64,000 nt of DNA from an uncultured Bacteroidales bacterium (GTDB lineage Bacteria > Bacteroidota > Bacteroidia > Bacteroidales > FEN-979): NCBI GenBank assembly GCA_903959905.1, contig CAJBYO010000090.1, positions 124,001 through 188,000 of the forward strand, read 5' to 3'. Of the stretch, positions 46,186 to 54,786 are shown in pieces; the stretch's first letter is position 1; each line of letters begins with the position of its first letter. The position numbers and the translations under genes are program-made. The notes under the pieces are model-generated. The model did not search any database. It worked only from the letters and a program-made list of their open reading frames with translations, and had not been told where the DNA came from.

Positions 46186-46234
46186 GTCACCTGTCACCCG
46201 TCACCCGTCACCTGTCACCTGCCACCTGTCACCA
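46186..46234. repeat. Seven-copy heptamer array (GTCACCT type)
   Basis: Seven units of GTCACCT, GTCACCC or GCCACCT run for 49 bp. It is the reverse complement of the TGACAGG family at 38070 and 49542. It starts 20 bp after the stop rather than at it, and is inverted relative to the flanking genes. Confidence 0.93.
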
Positions 46235-46287
46235 ATTTAGACTGGTTCAAAATTACATTTCAGTATTCCAAGGTGTGAATATTTATT

Positions 46288-46295
46288 TACATTTG
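46288..46295 (+). promoter_or_regulatory. Possible -7 element of the respiratory operon
   Basis: TACATTTG fits TAnnTTTG, 30 bp before the Fe-S protein start. A spaced TTTG is not evident. Confidence 0.35.
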
Positions 46296-46324
46296 TGCAT
46301 ATAAATTCCGACACATTGTGAATT

Positions 46325-47296
46325 ATGGAACATAATACTACTCCGCAATCTCCAAACGAATCTGACAATCAAAAAGGCTCCTCGCGCCGCGATTTTCTGA
46401 AAAATATCGGCCTTGCCGGAGTGGGAGTCGCCACTGGTGCGGCTGCCCTTTATTCCGGTCATGTCTTTGAAGCAAAGAAAGAGGTTTCAGGCGATCAGAA
46501 AGTATTGCTAACGCAGGATGGAAAGCTGGTTCAGGTTGATTCACTTGAGATCAAAGCCCTTGAAAAATCCGGCGAAAGCCTGCAAGATTCGCTGAGCCGC
46601 GAAGGAATCCCGGGCCGCAGGTGGGTCATGGTAACCGACCTGTCGAAATGCCGCAATGCACGCAAATGCATCACCGCATGCCAGGATGTCCATCAGCTCC
46701 GCCCCGAGCAGTATCACATGAATACGCTCCAGATGCAGGATACCCCTGGCACCGCCCCTTACAACATGCCAAAGAACTGCCAGCATTGCGATAACCCGCC
46801 CTGTGTTTCTGTTTGCCCTGTTGATGCCACCTACAAGCGGCCCGACGGCATCGTGCTCATTGAGAACAACAGGTGCATCGGTTGCAGGTTCTGCATGGCT
46901 GCATGTCCCTATTCTGCCCGCATTTTCAACTGGATTGAGCCAAAAGACGCCGCCAGCCACGAAGGCCAGGAATACAGTGCCGAACTCAATGTTCCCCAGA
47001 AAATGGGAACCATTTCAAAATGTTTGTTCAGCGCCGACCGCCTCCGGGAAGGCAAGCTCCCATACTGTGTGGAAGCATGTCCCAACGGGGTGTATTATTT
47101 CGGTGATCAGAACGAAGATGCGGTTACCAACGGAACCACCAAGGAAACCGTCAGGCTCAGCAAACTCCTGCGCGACAACGGCGCTTACCAGCTGATGCCC
47201 GAACTGGGCACCAAACCGAGGGTTTATTACCTCCCTCCGAAAAACCGCCTTTTCCCATTTGAAGAAGCCACAGATGCAACACCTGAAAAAGCATGA
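46325..47296 (+). CDS. Tat-exported four-cluster Fe-S protein (NrfC/ActB-like)
   Basis: A 323-residue protein. A Tat signal (SSRRDFLKN then a hydrophobic stretch to about residue 48) sends it across the membrane. Ferredoxin-type cysteine groups CRNARKCITAC, CQHCDNPPCVSVC, CIGCRFCMAAC and CVEAC can bind four [4Fe-4S] clusters. In family complexes it takes electrons from an NrfD quinol subunit. The stop overlaps the nrfD-like start as ATGA. With the cytochrome c gene that follows it resembles a reduced alternative complex III, lacking the large molybdopterin-like part of ActB. Confidence 0.88.
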   Translation: MEHNTTPQSPNESDNQKGSSRRDFLKNIGLAGVGVATGAAALYSGHVFEAKKEVSGDQKVLLTQDGKLVQVDSLEIKALEKSGESLQDSLSREGIPGRRWVMVTDLSKCRNARKCITACQDVHQLRPEQYHMNTLQMQDTPGTAPYNMPKNCQHCDNPPCVSVCPVDATYKRPDGIVLIENNRCIGCRFCMAACPYSARIFNWIEPKDAASHEGQEYSAELNVPQKMGTISKCLFSADRLREGKLPYCVEACPNGVYYFGDQNEDAVTNGTTKETVRLSKLLRDNGAYQLMPELGTKPRVYYLPPKNRLFPFEEATDATPEKA

Positions 47297-48624
47297 TGAC
47301 CATGGATGACAACAAACTGACCATTGACAAAATCACCGCCGACCTTACACATCATATCAGGATCAACAAGGGTTTCCTGCTCTGGATGGGTTTCCTCACC
47401 GTATCGCTGCTGATTTGCCTTTACGCCTACTCCCTGCAATTGCGCAACGGATTGGGCGTTGCCGGCATCCGCGACTTCGTTACCTGGGGCATGTACCTCT
47501 CCAACTTCGTCTTTTTTGTAGCCGCCAGCCTTATCGGCATGCTCATCAGCGCCGTGCTTGGCCTGATCGGCATGAAATGGCTTACGCCGATCACCAGGAT
47601 TGCTGAAACAATCGCCGTGGCATTCGCCGCAGTGGCCGGCCTGGTTATTGTTTCGGATATGGGACGCCCCGAACGGCTCGCCTACGTATTTATTTATGGC
47701 AGGCCGCAGTCGCCGATCCTCTGGGATGTTACGGTGATCACAACTTATTTTGTACTGAGCCTCCTGCTCCTCTTCCTGCCCATGATCGCCGACATGGCCA
47801 TCATTCACAGGAAAGTTGCCTCACTGCCATCCTGGTTAAAACCAATCTACAAAACACTGTCACTGAATTTTACCGACCAGCCCGAACAGAATAAAATCAT
47901 CAGCAGGTCAATCCGCATCCTGCTGATCCTGCTCATCCCTGCAGCCCTGTCGATCCATACAGTTACATCATGGCTCTTCGCCGTTACATCAAGGGCAGGC
48001 TGGGACAGCACTGTTTTCGGCCCCTATTTCGTTTCCGGAGCCTTTGTTGCAGGTTCGGCTGCCGTCATCATTGCCATGTATTTCTTCCGTAAGAACTACA
48101 AACTCCAGGATTATCTCACCGACCTGCATTTCAACAACATGGGAAAAGTACTGGCCACCGTTTCGCTGGTTTACCTCTATTTCAACATCAATGAATTCCT
48201 GGTTCCCGGGTATAAATTGAAACGTGCTGATGCCGTTCACCTCCAGGAGCTTTTTGCCGGGAAGGATGCACTGATGTTCTGGCTTGTCCAGATCGGCGGC
48301 CTCATCCTGCCCATCCTGTTCCTGCTTTTCCGCCGGTTCCGCAAACCCGGACCGGTCCTGCTCATCTCCATCGCGGTTCTGATAGGCGCCTGGTTCAAAA
48401 GATATCTTATTGTGATCCCCACACAGGAGCACCCATTCCTGCCCATCCAGCATGTTCCGGCGAATTTCATGCATTACAGCCCCACCCTCATCGAAACGCT
48501 GATTTCAGTTGCGCCGTTCATCCTGGTGCTGATCATTATCACGCTGATCTCAAAATTTTTCCCGGTCATTCCGCTGCATGAAACAGCTGTTGAAAAAGGC
48601 ATCGATCATATTAAATTTGACTAA
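47293..48624 (+). CDS. NrfD/PsrC family quinol-interacting membrane subunit
   Basis: A 443-residue integral membrane protein with about ten hydrophobic segments. It has the NrfD pattern with RDFVTWGMYLSNFVFFV near the N-terminus, and MFWLVQIGGLILPILFL and HFMPT-like FMHYSPT near the C-terminus. NrfD/ActC proteins oxidise menaquinol at the periplasmic side and pass electrons to the Fe-S protein. The gene is coupled to it by a 4-bp overlap. Next to the oxidase genes, it probably feeds electrons to cytochrome c. Confidence 0.9.
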   Translation: MMTMDDNKLTIDKITADLTHHIRINKGFLLWMGFLTVSLLICLYAYSLQLRNGLGVAGIRDFVTWGMYLSNFVFFVAASLIGMLISAVLGLIGMKWLTPITRIAETIAVAFAAVAGLVIVSDMGRPERLAYVFIYGRPQSPILWDVTVITTYFVLSLLLLFLPMIADMAIIHRKVASLPSWLKPIYKTLSLNFTDQPEQNKIISRSIRILLILLIPAALSIHTVTSWLFAVTSRAGWDSTVFGPYFVSGAFVAGSAAVIIAMYFFRKNYKLQDYLTDLHFNNMGKVLATVSLVYLYFNINEFLVPGYKLKRADAVHLQELFAGKDALMFWLVQIGGLILPILFLLFRRFRKPGPVLLISIAVLIGAWFKRYLIVIPTQEHPFLPIQHVPANFMHYSPTLIETLISVAPFILVLIIITLISKFFPVIPLHETAVEKGIDHIKFD

Positions 48625-48645
48625 CCCAGAAACAACCAAAGAACT

Positions 48646-49551
48646 ATGCGGTTCAAAAATCTACTCATAATAATCTTTATTTGTTCAGTCGGAACCAGGG
48701 TTGCAGCGCAAACCTGGATTGTCCCCGATGATCAGAAAGCGGTGGTTGCCCCGGTTAAATTTACACCTGATATGCAGAAGCAGGGTGAACAACTCTACAG
48801 CAAAAACTGCCAGTCGTGCCATGGAAACATGGGGAAGGATAATTGGGCAAAACTCACCCCGCCCCCGGGAGACCTTGCAAAGGATAAAGCACAGAAACAA
48901 ACCGATGGCGAGATTTTCTACCGTATAACTACCGGAAAAATCCCCATGCCTGAGTTCCGTAACATCCTGTCGGAAGACGAGCGCTGGTCGTTAATAGCCT
49001 TTATGCGCAGCTTCAACCCGAAATATGTACAGCCAAACCCCGTTGCAAAAGCTGCATTTACTGGCAGGATTGTAACACTTGCCATGCAGTACAGTGACCC
49101 GATGAAGAAAGTGCTGGTTACTGCCACAGAACAGCTTAAAGACGGACAGAAAGGACTTGCTTCCGGTGTTGAGGTCATGCTCTTTGTAAAAAGATATTTT
49201 GGAAAAATGCAGGTGGGCGATATCAAAACCACCAATGCAAAAGGTGAAGCGGCATTTGAATTCCCTGCCGACCTGCCAGGCAATAAAGAGGGTTATGTCG
49301 AACTGACGGCCACGGTGAATGACCCGAAAAGCGTCATGATGACAACACCGGCCAATGCAAATCTCGCCATTGGTGTACCTACCGATAAACCAAGCCTGAC
49401 TGCAACAAGGGCATGGTGGTCAACCCGGGCAAATGCTCCTGTGTGGATACTCCTCACCTATACGCTTTCGGTTCTAATCGTATGGGGATTTATCGGTTAT
49501 ATCGTGATGTCGATTTTGAGGATAAAGAAGTTGAGTAAAGGTGACGCGTGA
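48646..49551 (+). CDS. Membrane-anchored monohaem cytochrome c
   Basis: A 301-residue protein. A signal peptide (about 1-22) is followed by a cytochrome c domain with haem site CQSCHGNMGKD (near residue 58) and Met ligand candidates in IPMPEFRN. An Ig-like segment follows and one C-terminal membrane helix (VWILLTYTLSVLIVWGFIGY). It is the likely electron carrier between the Fe-S/NrfD pair and the oxidase. The last codons (Gly-Asp-Ala) and the TGA stop are encoded by the first two units of a heptamer array. Confidence 0.88.
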   Translation: MRFKNLLIIIFICSVGTRVAAQTWIVPDDQKAVVAPVKFTPDMQKQGEQLYSKNCQSCHGNMGKDNWAKLTPPPGDLAKDKAQKQTDGEIFYRITTGKIPMPEFRNILSEDERWSLIAFMRSFNPKYVQPNPVAKAAFTGRIVTLAMQYSDPMKKVLVTATEQLKDGQKGLASGVEVMLFVKRYFGKMQVGDIKTTNAKGEAAFEFPADLPGNKEGYVELTATVNDPKSVMMTTPANANLAIGVPTDKPSLTATRAWWSTRANAPVWILLTYTLSVLIVWGFIGYIVMSILRIKKLSKGDA

Positions 49552-49625
49552 CGCGTGACAGGTGACGCGTGACAAGTGACAGGTGACAAGTGACGAATGA
49601 CAAGTGACGAATGACGAATGACGAA
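49542..49625. repeat. 12-copy heptamer array at the 3' end of the cytochrome c gene
   Basis: Twelve heptamers grade from TGACGCG and TGACAGG through TGACAAG to TGACGAA. The first unit is coding; the TGA of the second is the stop codon of the cytochrome c gene. Confidence 0.96.
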
Positions 49626-49658
49626 TTTGGGGTTAGGAGACAATTTTAGAATGAACAG

Positions 49659-50027
49659 ATGAAACATCTTGCGACATTAGGAAGAATTTTATTCGCCCTG
49701 CCTTTTGGCATCATGGGGCTGAACCATTTCTTCATGTACAACTATTACGTGGGGATGGTCAGTTCATTTATTCCGGGGGGAGGATTTACAGTCATCATTA
49801 CAGGTGTGGCACTGATTGCTGCCTGCATCGCCATCATCTCAAAAAAGCTCATACAGATTGCATGCCTTTTGCTTGCCTTGCTGTTGCTGATATTTATATG
49901 TACGATACATATCCCCGGATTGTTTGAACCCGCCTCTGCCAACATGGCTTTGATTGAACTGCTTAAGGATACCGCCCTGATGGGTGGATCGCTGATGATT
50001 GCGGGGATTTATAAGGAGGAAGGGTGA
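49659..50027 (+). CDS. DoxX-like four-helix membrane protein
   Basis: A 122-residue protein with four predicted membrane helices. The start RILFALPFGIMGLNHFFM resembles the DoxX family, whose roles vary from quinone-linked oxidation to thiosulfate use. Its position between cytochrome c and SCO1 suggests a respiratory accessory role. The stop TGA is the first unit of an octamer array. Confidence 0.75.
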   Translation: MKHLATLGRILFALPFGIMGLNHFFMYNYYVGMVSSFIPGGGFTVIITGVALIAACIAIISKKLIQIACLLLALLLLIFICTIHIPGLFEPASANMALIELLKDTALMGGSLMIAGIYKEEG

Positions 50028-50160
50028 TGTGCTGATGTGCTGATGTGCTGATGTGCTGATGTGCTGATGTGCTGATGTGCTGATGGGATGATGGGATGAT
50101 GGGATGATGGGATGATGGGATGATGGGATGATGGGATGATGGGATGATGGGATGATGGGA
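50025..50160. repeat. 17-copy octamer array starting at the DoxX-like stop codon
   Basis: Seven perfect TGATGTGC units (50025-50080) are followed by ten perfect TGATGGGA units (50081-50160). The first TGA is the stop codon. The sharp switch between two homogeneous blocks suggests recent expansion by slippage. Confidence 0.98.
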
Positions 50161-50229
50161 TGATGACTGATTGCTGCTAGCTTATAGCTAACAGCTGATC
50201 GCTAATAGCTGATCGCTTATTTGATAATT
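50161..50229. repeat. Degenerate AGCTGATCGCTA repeat before SCO1
   Basis: After the octamer array, AGCTAACAGCTGATCGCTAAT-type units repeat two or three times up to the SCO1 ATG. It is less regular than the preceding block. Confidence 0.7.
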
Positions 50230-51027
50230 ATGAAAAAAATAAAGGTTGTTTTTCAGGTTGTGGTTATTCTAGTGCTGGGGATCCTCGCAATGCCTGCTTT
50301 TGCACAGGTGGAAGGGCTGGAGGAAGAGGTTGGAATTGTGGAACACCTGGATACGATCATCCCGGCGAATCTGACCTTTAGCAATGAACTGGGCCAGCCT
50401 GTTCAGCTAAAATCACTTATTACCAAACCGACCATTCTTTCACTGGTATACTACGACTGCCCTGGCATTTGTCCGCAGTTGCTTTCCGGGGTTTCTGATG
50501 TCATTGAGAAAATGGGAATGGAACTTGGAAAGGATTACCAGGTAATTACGGTCAGTTTCAACTATGACGACACACCGGCTGCTTCCGTTGAGAAGAAAAA
50601 GAACTTTCTGCGGGCGCACAGCAAACCGCGCGCTGAATTCTGGCAGTATCTGACCGGCGACAGCGCCAATATCTACGCCCTTTCACACACGCTCGGCTAC
50701 AATTTCACCCGTGCCGGAAACGATTTCATGCATCCTTCCTGCATCATGGTACTTAGCCCGGAAGGAAAAGTCACAAGATACCTTTATGGCACTTCATACC
50801 TGCCATTTGATGTAAAGATGGCCATCGTTGAAGCGCTGAAAGGCAAGTCGCGGCCCACCATCAACCGGGTTCTTGAATATTGCTTCAGCTATGACCCGGA
50901 AGGACGGAAATACACCCTGCAGGTGACGAAAATCACCGCAACGATCATTATATTCCTGGCTGCCACATTATTTATTTATCTTATAATCAGGTCGTCACGT
51001 AAAAAATTGAAAACACAAAACAATTGA
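50230..51027 (+). CDS. SCO1/SenC copper chaperone
   Basis: From the ATG at 50230 the protein has 265 residues; a TTG at 50221 is less likely. A signal or anchor segment precedes a thioredoxin-like domain with copper ligands YDCPGICPQL (CxxxC) and a His in NDFMHPSC. A C-terminal membrane helix follows (ATIIIFLAATLFIYLII). SCO proteins deliver copper to the CuA site of oxidase subunit II, encoded at 53843. It is 1 bp upstream of subunit I. Confidence 0.93.
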   Translation: MKKIKVVFQVVVILVLGILAMPAFAQVEGLEEEVGIVEHLDTIIPANLTFSNELGQPVQLKSLITKPTILSLVYYDCPGICPQLLSGVSDVIEKMGMELGKDYQVITVSFNYDDTPAASVEKKKNFLRAHSKPRAEFWQYLTGDSANIYALSHTLGYNFTRAGNDFMHPSCIMVLSPEGKVTRYLYGTSYLPFDVKMAIVEALKGKSRPTINRVLEYCFSYDPEGRKYTLQVTKITATIIIFLAATLFIYLIIRSSRKKLKTQNN

Positions 51028-51028
51028 T

Positions 51029-52639
51029 ATGACAGAAGAGAAGACTCATCACCCTGAGCCAAGTTACCTTGTTGACACAGGCAAATATAAAGGCCTGATG
51101 GCCTGGCTTACATCAACCGACCACAAACGCATCGGGTTGATGTACATGTATGCCATGATGATATTTTTCAGCGTTGGGGTGATCCTCGGCGTTGTGATGC
51201 GGATTGAATTGTTTTTCCCCGGGGAGCAGATCTACGGCCCCCAGATGTACAACGGCCTTTTTACGCTGCATGGAATCATCATGATCTTTACGGTGGTTAT
51301 CCCCGGCCTTGCAGCCGTGTTCGGTAACTTCTCCATGCCGATCATGATCGGCGCGAAGGATGTGGCATTTCCAAGATTGAACCTTTTTTCCTTCTACCTG
51401 TACGTGCTTGGTGCAGCCATCGCCCTTTCATCACAGTTCATGGGCAACGGGCCTCCCGATACCGGCTGGACGTTCTATGCTCCCTACAGCATTCAAACCC
51501 ACACCAACGTCGTTGCTGCGGTATTTGGCGCATTTGTACTCGGATTCTCCTCCATCCTGACCGGGTTGAACTTCATCGTGACGATGCACCGGATGCGGGC
51601 ACCCGGCATGACATTTTTCAAGATGCCCCTCTTCCCGTGGTCGCTTTATGCCACTGCCTGGATCCAGGTGCTTGCCACTCCCATCGTTGGGATCACCCTG
51701 CTGATGATCATTGCCGAACGCTGGCTTCGCATCGGCTTCTTCGATCCGGCACTGGGCGGCGACCCTGTACTTTACCAGCACCTGTTCTGGATCTATTCGC
51801 ACCCCGCCGTATATATCATGATCCTTCCGGCCATGGGTGTCATCACAGAAATTATTCCCACGTTTGCACAACGCAGAGTTTACGGATACAAGGCCATCGC
51901 CATCTCCAGCCTTGCCATCGCATCGGTTGGTTATTTTGTGTGGGCGCATCACATGTACACCTCAGGCATGAGCACCACTGCCCGCTGGGTATTTTCATTG
52001 CTGACATTCCTGGTGGCTGTTCCAAGTGCCATCAAGGTGTTTAACTGGGTTACCACCATGTACAAAGGCTCAATTTCCATGAGGCCGCCTTTCCTTTTTG
52101 CCCTCGGATTTATCTTCCTGTTCATGATCGGCGGTATGACCGGGCTTTCACTCGGCGCACTGGCCACCAATGTTCATGTTCATGATACAGCCTATGTGGT
52201 GGCACACTTCCATTACATTGTTTTTGGTGGCGTTGGGTTTGCATTTTTCGCTGCAATCTATTACTGGTATCCGAAAATGTACGGCCGGATGTATAACTTT
52301 AAAATGGCAAACTGGTCGTTTGTGTTCCTGTTCTCAGGCTTCAACCTGCTCTATTTCCCACAGTTTATCATCGGAATCATGGGAATGCCGCGCAGGTATT
52401 TTGATTACCTCCCCCAATTCACACTCGGACAGCAATTATCGTTCTTTGGTGCAGTCCTGCTCGTAATCGGTTTTGTGATCATGCTCATCACCCTTTTCAG
52501 TAAAAAAGGGGAAAAAGCACCCGACAACCCCTGGGGTGGCAGAACATTTGAGTGGGGAGTGCCCTCACCTCCGCCTGTGGAAAACTTTGAAGTGATGCCG
52601 GAGTTGGCTGAGAATGAAGGACCGTATGACTATAAGTAG
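51029..52639 (+). CDS. ctaD: Cytochrome c oxidase subunit I (A2 type)
   Basis: A 536-residue, about 12-helix catalytic subunit. Haem a ligand is in FTLHGIIMIF; CuB ligands are in WIYSHPAVYIMILP and AHHMYTSGM; haem a3 and second haem a ligands are in HVHDTAYVVAHFHYI. The YSHPAV motif with Ala in place of Glu places it in the A2 subgroup, in which Tyr-Ser serves the D-channel. It reduces oxygen to water and pumps protons. The stop TAG is the first unit of an octamer array. Confidence 0.96.
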   Translation: MTEEKTHHPEPSYLVDTGKYKGLMAWLTSTDHKRIGLMYMYAMMIFFSVGVILGVVMRIELFFPGEQIYGPQMYNGLFTLHGIIMIFTVVIPGLAAVFGNFSMPIMIGAKDVAFPRLNLFSFYLYVLGAAIALSSQFMGNGPPDTGWTFYAPYSIQTHTNVVAAVFGAFVLGFSSILTGLNFIVTMHRMRAPGMTFFKMPLFPWSLYATAWIQVLATPIVGITLLMIIAERWLRIGFFDPALGGDPVLYQHLFWIYSHPAVYIMILPAMGVITEIIPTFAQRRVYGYKAIAISSLAIASVGYFVWAHHMYTSGMSTTARWVFSLLTFLVAVPSAIKVFNWVTTMYKGSISMRPPFLFALGFIFLFMIGGMTGLSLGALATNVHVHDTAYVVAHFHYIVFGGVGFAFFAAIYYWYPKMYGRMYNFKMANWSFVFLFSGFNLLYFPQFIIGIMGMPRRYFDYLPQFTLGQQLSFFGAVLLVIGFVIMLITLFSKKGEKAPDNPWGGRTFEWGVPSPPPVENFEVMPELAENEGPYDYK

Positions 52640-52692
52640 CAAAGTAGTAAAGTAGCAAACTGGCAAAATAGCGAAGTAGTGAAATGGTGGAA
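52637..52692. repeat. Octamer array TAGCAAAG starting at the subunit I stop codon
   Basis: Units TAGCAAAG, TAGTAAAG, TAGCAAAC, TGGCAAAA, TAGCGAAG, TAGTGAAA and TGGTGGAA follow each other; the first TAG is the stop codon. An AT-rich stretch with GTAAAT units continues to 52731. Confidence 0.9.
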
Positions 52693-52731
52693 AAATCGTA
52701 AATAGTAAATTATAAAATAGTAATTTGAAAC

Positions 52732-53325
52732 ATGGAACATCGCGACGACATTGGTGCAAAATTAGGCATGTGGGTATTCATCTTCACGGAAATACTCCTG
52801 TTTGGCGGATTATTCCTGGTATATGCAATCATGCGAAACAACTATTCCAAGGAATTCCATGAGGCGGCACACCACCTGAATGCCTTTATCGGAACGATCA
52901 ACACGGTCGTGCTGCTGTTAAGCAGTGCCACAGTGGCCATGTCGATCACTGCCGTGCAGAAAGGGAACAACAAACTCGCTGTGATCCTGTTATTCGCCAC
53001 GCTTGTTTGTGCCGCAGTCTTTATGGTCAATAAATATTTTGAATGGGGACATAAGATCCATATCGGCCTTTATCCCGGTTCCGACCTCATGATGACGCTC
53101 AGTCATGGCCAGGTGATGTTTTTCAGCCTGTATTACTTTATGACAGGATTGCATATGTTCCACCTCGTTGTTGGCGGTATCATCCTCACCATCGTGATGA
53201 TCAAAGTTAACAGCGGGGCCATCAATACAGGCAAATATGTTCTGCTTGAAAATGGCGGACTCTACTGGCATCTTGTGGACTTGATCTGGATATTTTTGTT
53301 TCCGTTGTTGTACCTGATAACTTAA
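52732..53325 (+). CDS. ctaE: Cytochrome c oxidase subunit III
   Basis: A 197-residue membrane protein with five or so helices. GMWVFIFTEILLFGG, FSLYYFMTGLHMFHLVVGG and WHLVDLIWIFLFPLLYL are subunit III signatures. The length is that of bacterial five-helix forms. Subunit III stabilises the core and its oxygen path. Confidence 0.94.
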   Translation: MEHRDDIGAKLGMWVFIFTEILLFGGLFLVYAIMRNNYSKEFHEAAHHLNAFIGTINTVVLLLSSATVAMSITAVQKGNNKLAVILLFATLVCAAVFMVNKYFEWGHKIHIGLYPGSDLMMTLSHGQVMFFSLYYFMTGLHMFHLVVGGIILTIVMIKVNSGAINTGKYVLLENGGLYWHLVDLIWIFLFPLLYLIT

Positions 53326-53327
53326 AG

Positions 53328-53427
53328 TAGCGAAGGAGTGAATTGGCAAATTAGCGAAATCTGAATCGCCAATCGTAAATCCAAAATTCAATCGTAAACC
53401 GTAAATCGTCAAATCGTAAATATTATA
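53328..53427. repeat. Degenerate octamers followed by TCGTAAA repeats between subunits III and IV
   Basis: TAGCGAAG-like units (53328-53359) start 2 bp after the stop codon. A run of TCGTAAA-type units follows (about 53383-53422) and ends just before the subunit IV start. Confidence 0.8.
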
Positions 53428-53429
53428 CC

Positions 53430-53714
53430 ATGCATAACGACGCTGTTCATATCACCCCCTATCGTACCCATCTCTGGGTGCTGGTTACGTTGCTTGCACT
53501 GACTTTTGTCACCATTACTGTAACATGGATTGATCTGTCGGCACTGACGGTGCTCATCGCCATGGTCATTGCTTCAGTCAAGGGTTACATCGTGTTAACC
53601 TATTTTATGCACCTGAAATATGAATCGTCCCTCTTCCGGGTGTTTGTTTTCATGGTGCTGGCAATTTATGTGCTGGTGATCTTGTTTACGTTTTCGGATT
53701 ATTTGTTTCGGTGA
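53430..53714 (+). CDS. Cytochrome c oxidase subunit IV-type protein
   Basis: A 94-residue protein with three hydrophobic segments. The pattern VKGYIVLTYFMHLKYESSLFR... is typical of prokaryotic subunit IV (CyoD/CtaF-like). It supports oxidase assembly. The stop TGA is the first unit of an octamer array. Confidence 0.88.
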   Translation: MHNDAVHITPYRTHLWVLVTLLALTFVTITVTWIDLSALTVLIAMVIASVKGYIVLTYFMHLKYESSLFRVFVFMVLAIYVLVILFTFSDYLFR

Positions 53715-53783
53715 GCAGGTGAGCGGGTGAGCGGGTGAGCGGGCGGACAAGTGGACAAGCGGACGGGCGGACAAGCGGACGAA
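53712..53783. repeat. Octamer arrays starting at the subunit IV stop codon
   Basis: TGAGCAGG then three TGAGCGGG (53712-53743) are followed by CGGACAAG, TGGACAAG and CGGACGGG units (53744-53783). The first TGA is the stop codon. Confidence 0.93.
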
Positions 53784-53799
53784 AAATGTGAATGCAACG

Positions 53800-53842
53800 G
53801 GTAAATCGTAAATCGTAATTCTTATAATCGTAAATTGATAAT
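53800..53842. repeat. TCGTAAA repeats before oxidase subunit II
   Basis: TAAATCG and TCGTAAT-type units repeat up to the start codon of the subunit II gene, as they do before subunits III and IV. Confidence 0.75.
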
Positions 53843-54748
53843 ATGGGTGCTTCAAATTTTACTGAAGGTGTTGATCTGGCCTTTAAGGTCATTTTCGGGA
53901 TAAGTTTGTTTTTCCTGGTGGGAATTACAACGGTGATGCTCTATTTTGTTGTCCGTTACAACCGGAAAAGACATCCTCATGCCGTACAGATCAAGGATAA
54001 CAACGTCCTTGAAATCACATGGATCACCATCCCGCTGATCCTGGTGCTGCTCATGTTTTATTATGGCTATGTGGCTTTCAGCCCCCAGCGGATTGTTCCC
54101 AACGGTGCCATTCCCATCACGGTTATCGGTAAAATGTGGACATGGACCTTTGAATATGAAGGCGGCAAACAATCGCCGATTCTTGTGGTACCCCTCAATA
54201 AGGCTGTCAAACTCAACCTCCATTCCGACGATGTCATCCACAGCCTTTATATTCCTGCGTTCCGGATCAAAGAAGATGTTGTTCCGGGAAAGAACAACTA
54301 CATGTGGTTCATTGCACAACAGCCCGGTGAATATGATATATTATGTACGGTTTACTGCGGATTAAGACATTCCTACATGGAAACCAAAACCAGGGTGGTA
54401 TCGGAGGCTGAATATGCAGCCTGGCTGAAAGCACTGCCCGAGAAATCAAATGAACCCGAAGGGCTGGTGATCCTGAAAAAAAACGCCTGCACAGGCTGTC
54501 ACTCCATCGACGGAACAAAAATTGTAAGCAATTCTTTCAAGGGACTTTATGGCAAGAGTAAAAAAGTCATGACCAACGGGTCAGAGCGTACGGTTACAGT
54601 GGATGATGAGTATATTAAAACATCCATCTTTGATCCTGATAAAGATGTGGTTTCGGGTTACCAGAAAGGGATCATGAAACCCTATAAAGGTATCGTCACA
54701 GATGATGAGGTGGTGAAGATCATTGATTACCTGAAGAGTATTAAATAG
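53843..54748 (+). CDS. ctaC: Cytochrome c oxidase subunit II with fused cytochrome c domain
   Basis: A 301-residue protein. Two N-terminal membrane helices precede a cupredoxin domain whose CuA ligands are His in DVIHSLYIP and the CTVYCGLRHSYM group (two Cys, His, Met). A C-terminal cytochrome c domain (about 200-300) has haem site CTGCH and Met candidates in IMKPYKG. Such a caa3-type fusion takes electrons directly. It is placed last after subunits I, III and IV, an unusual order. Confidence 0.95.
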   Translation: MGASNFTEGVDLAFKVIFGISLFFLVGITTVMLYFVVRYNRKRHPHAVQIKDNNVLEITWITIPLILVLLMFYYGYVAFSPQRIVPNGAIPITVIGKMWTWTFEYEGGKQSPILVVPLNKAVKLNLHSDDVIHSLYIPAFRIKEDVVPGKNNYMWFIAQQPGEYDILCTVYCGLRHSYMETKTRVVSEAEYAAWLKALPEKSNEPEGLVILKKNACTGCHSIDGTKIVSNSFKGLYGKSKKVMTNGSERTVTVDDEYIKTSIFDPDKDVVSGYQKGIMKPYKGIVTDDEVVKIIDYLKSIK

Positions 54749-54786
54749 CAACCGCTGTATTCAACTGGCGGATAATTCAACGAAGT

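Noticed and set aside
38070-50160. CRISPR array as an explanation of the tandem repeats
   Set aside because: Units are 7-15 bp with no unique spacers, and no cas genes are present.
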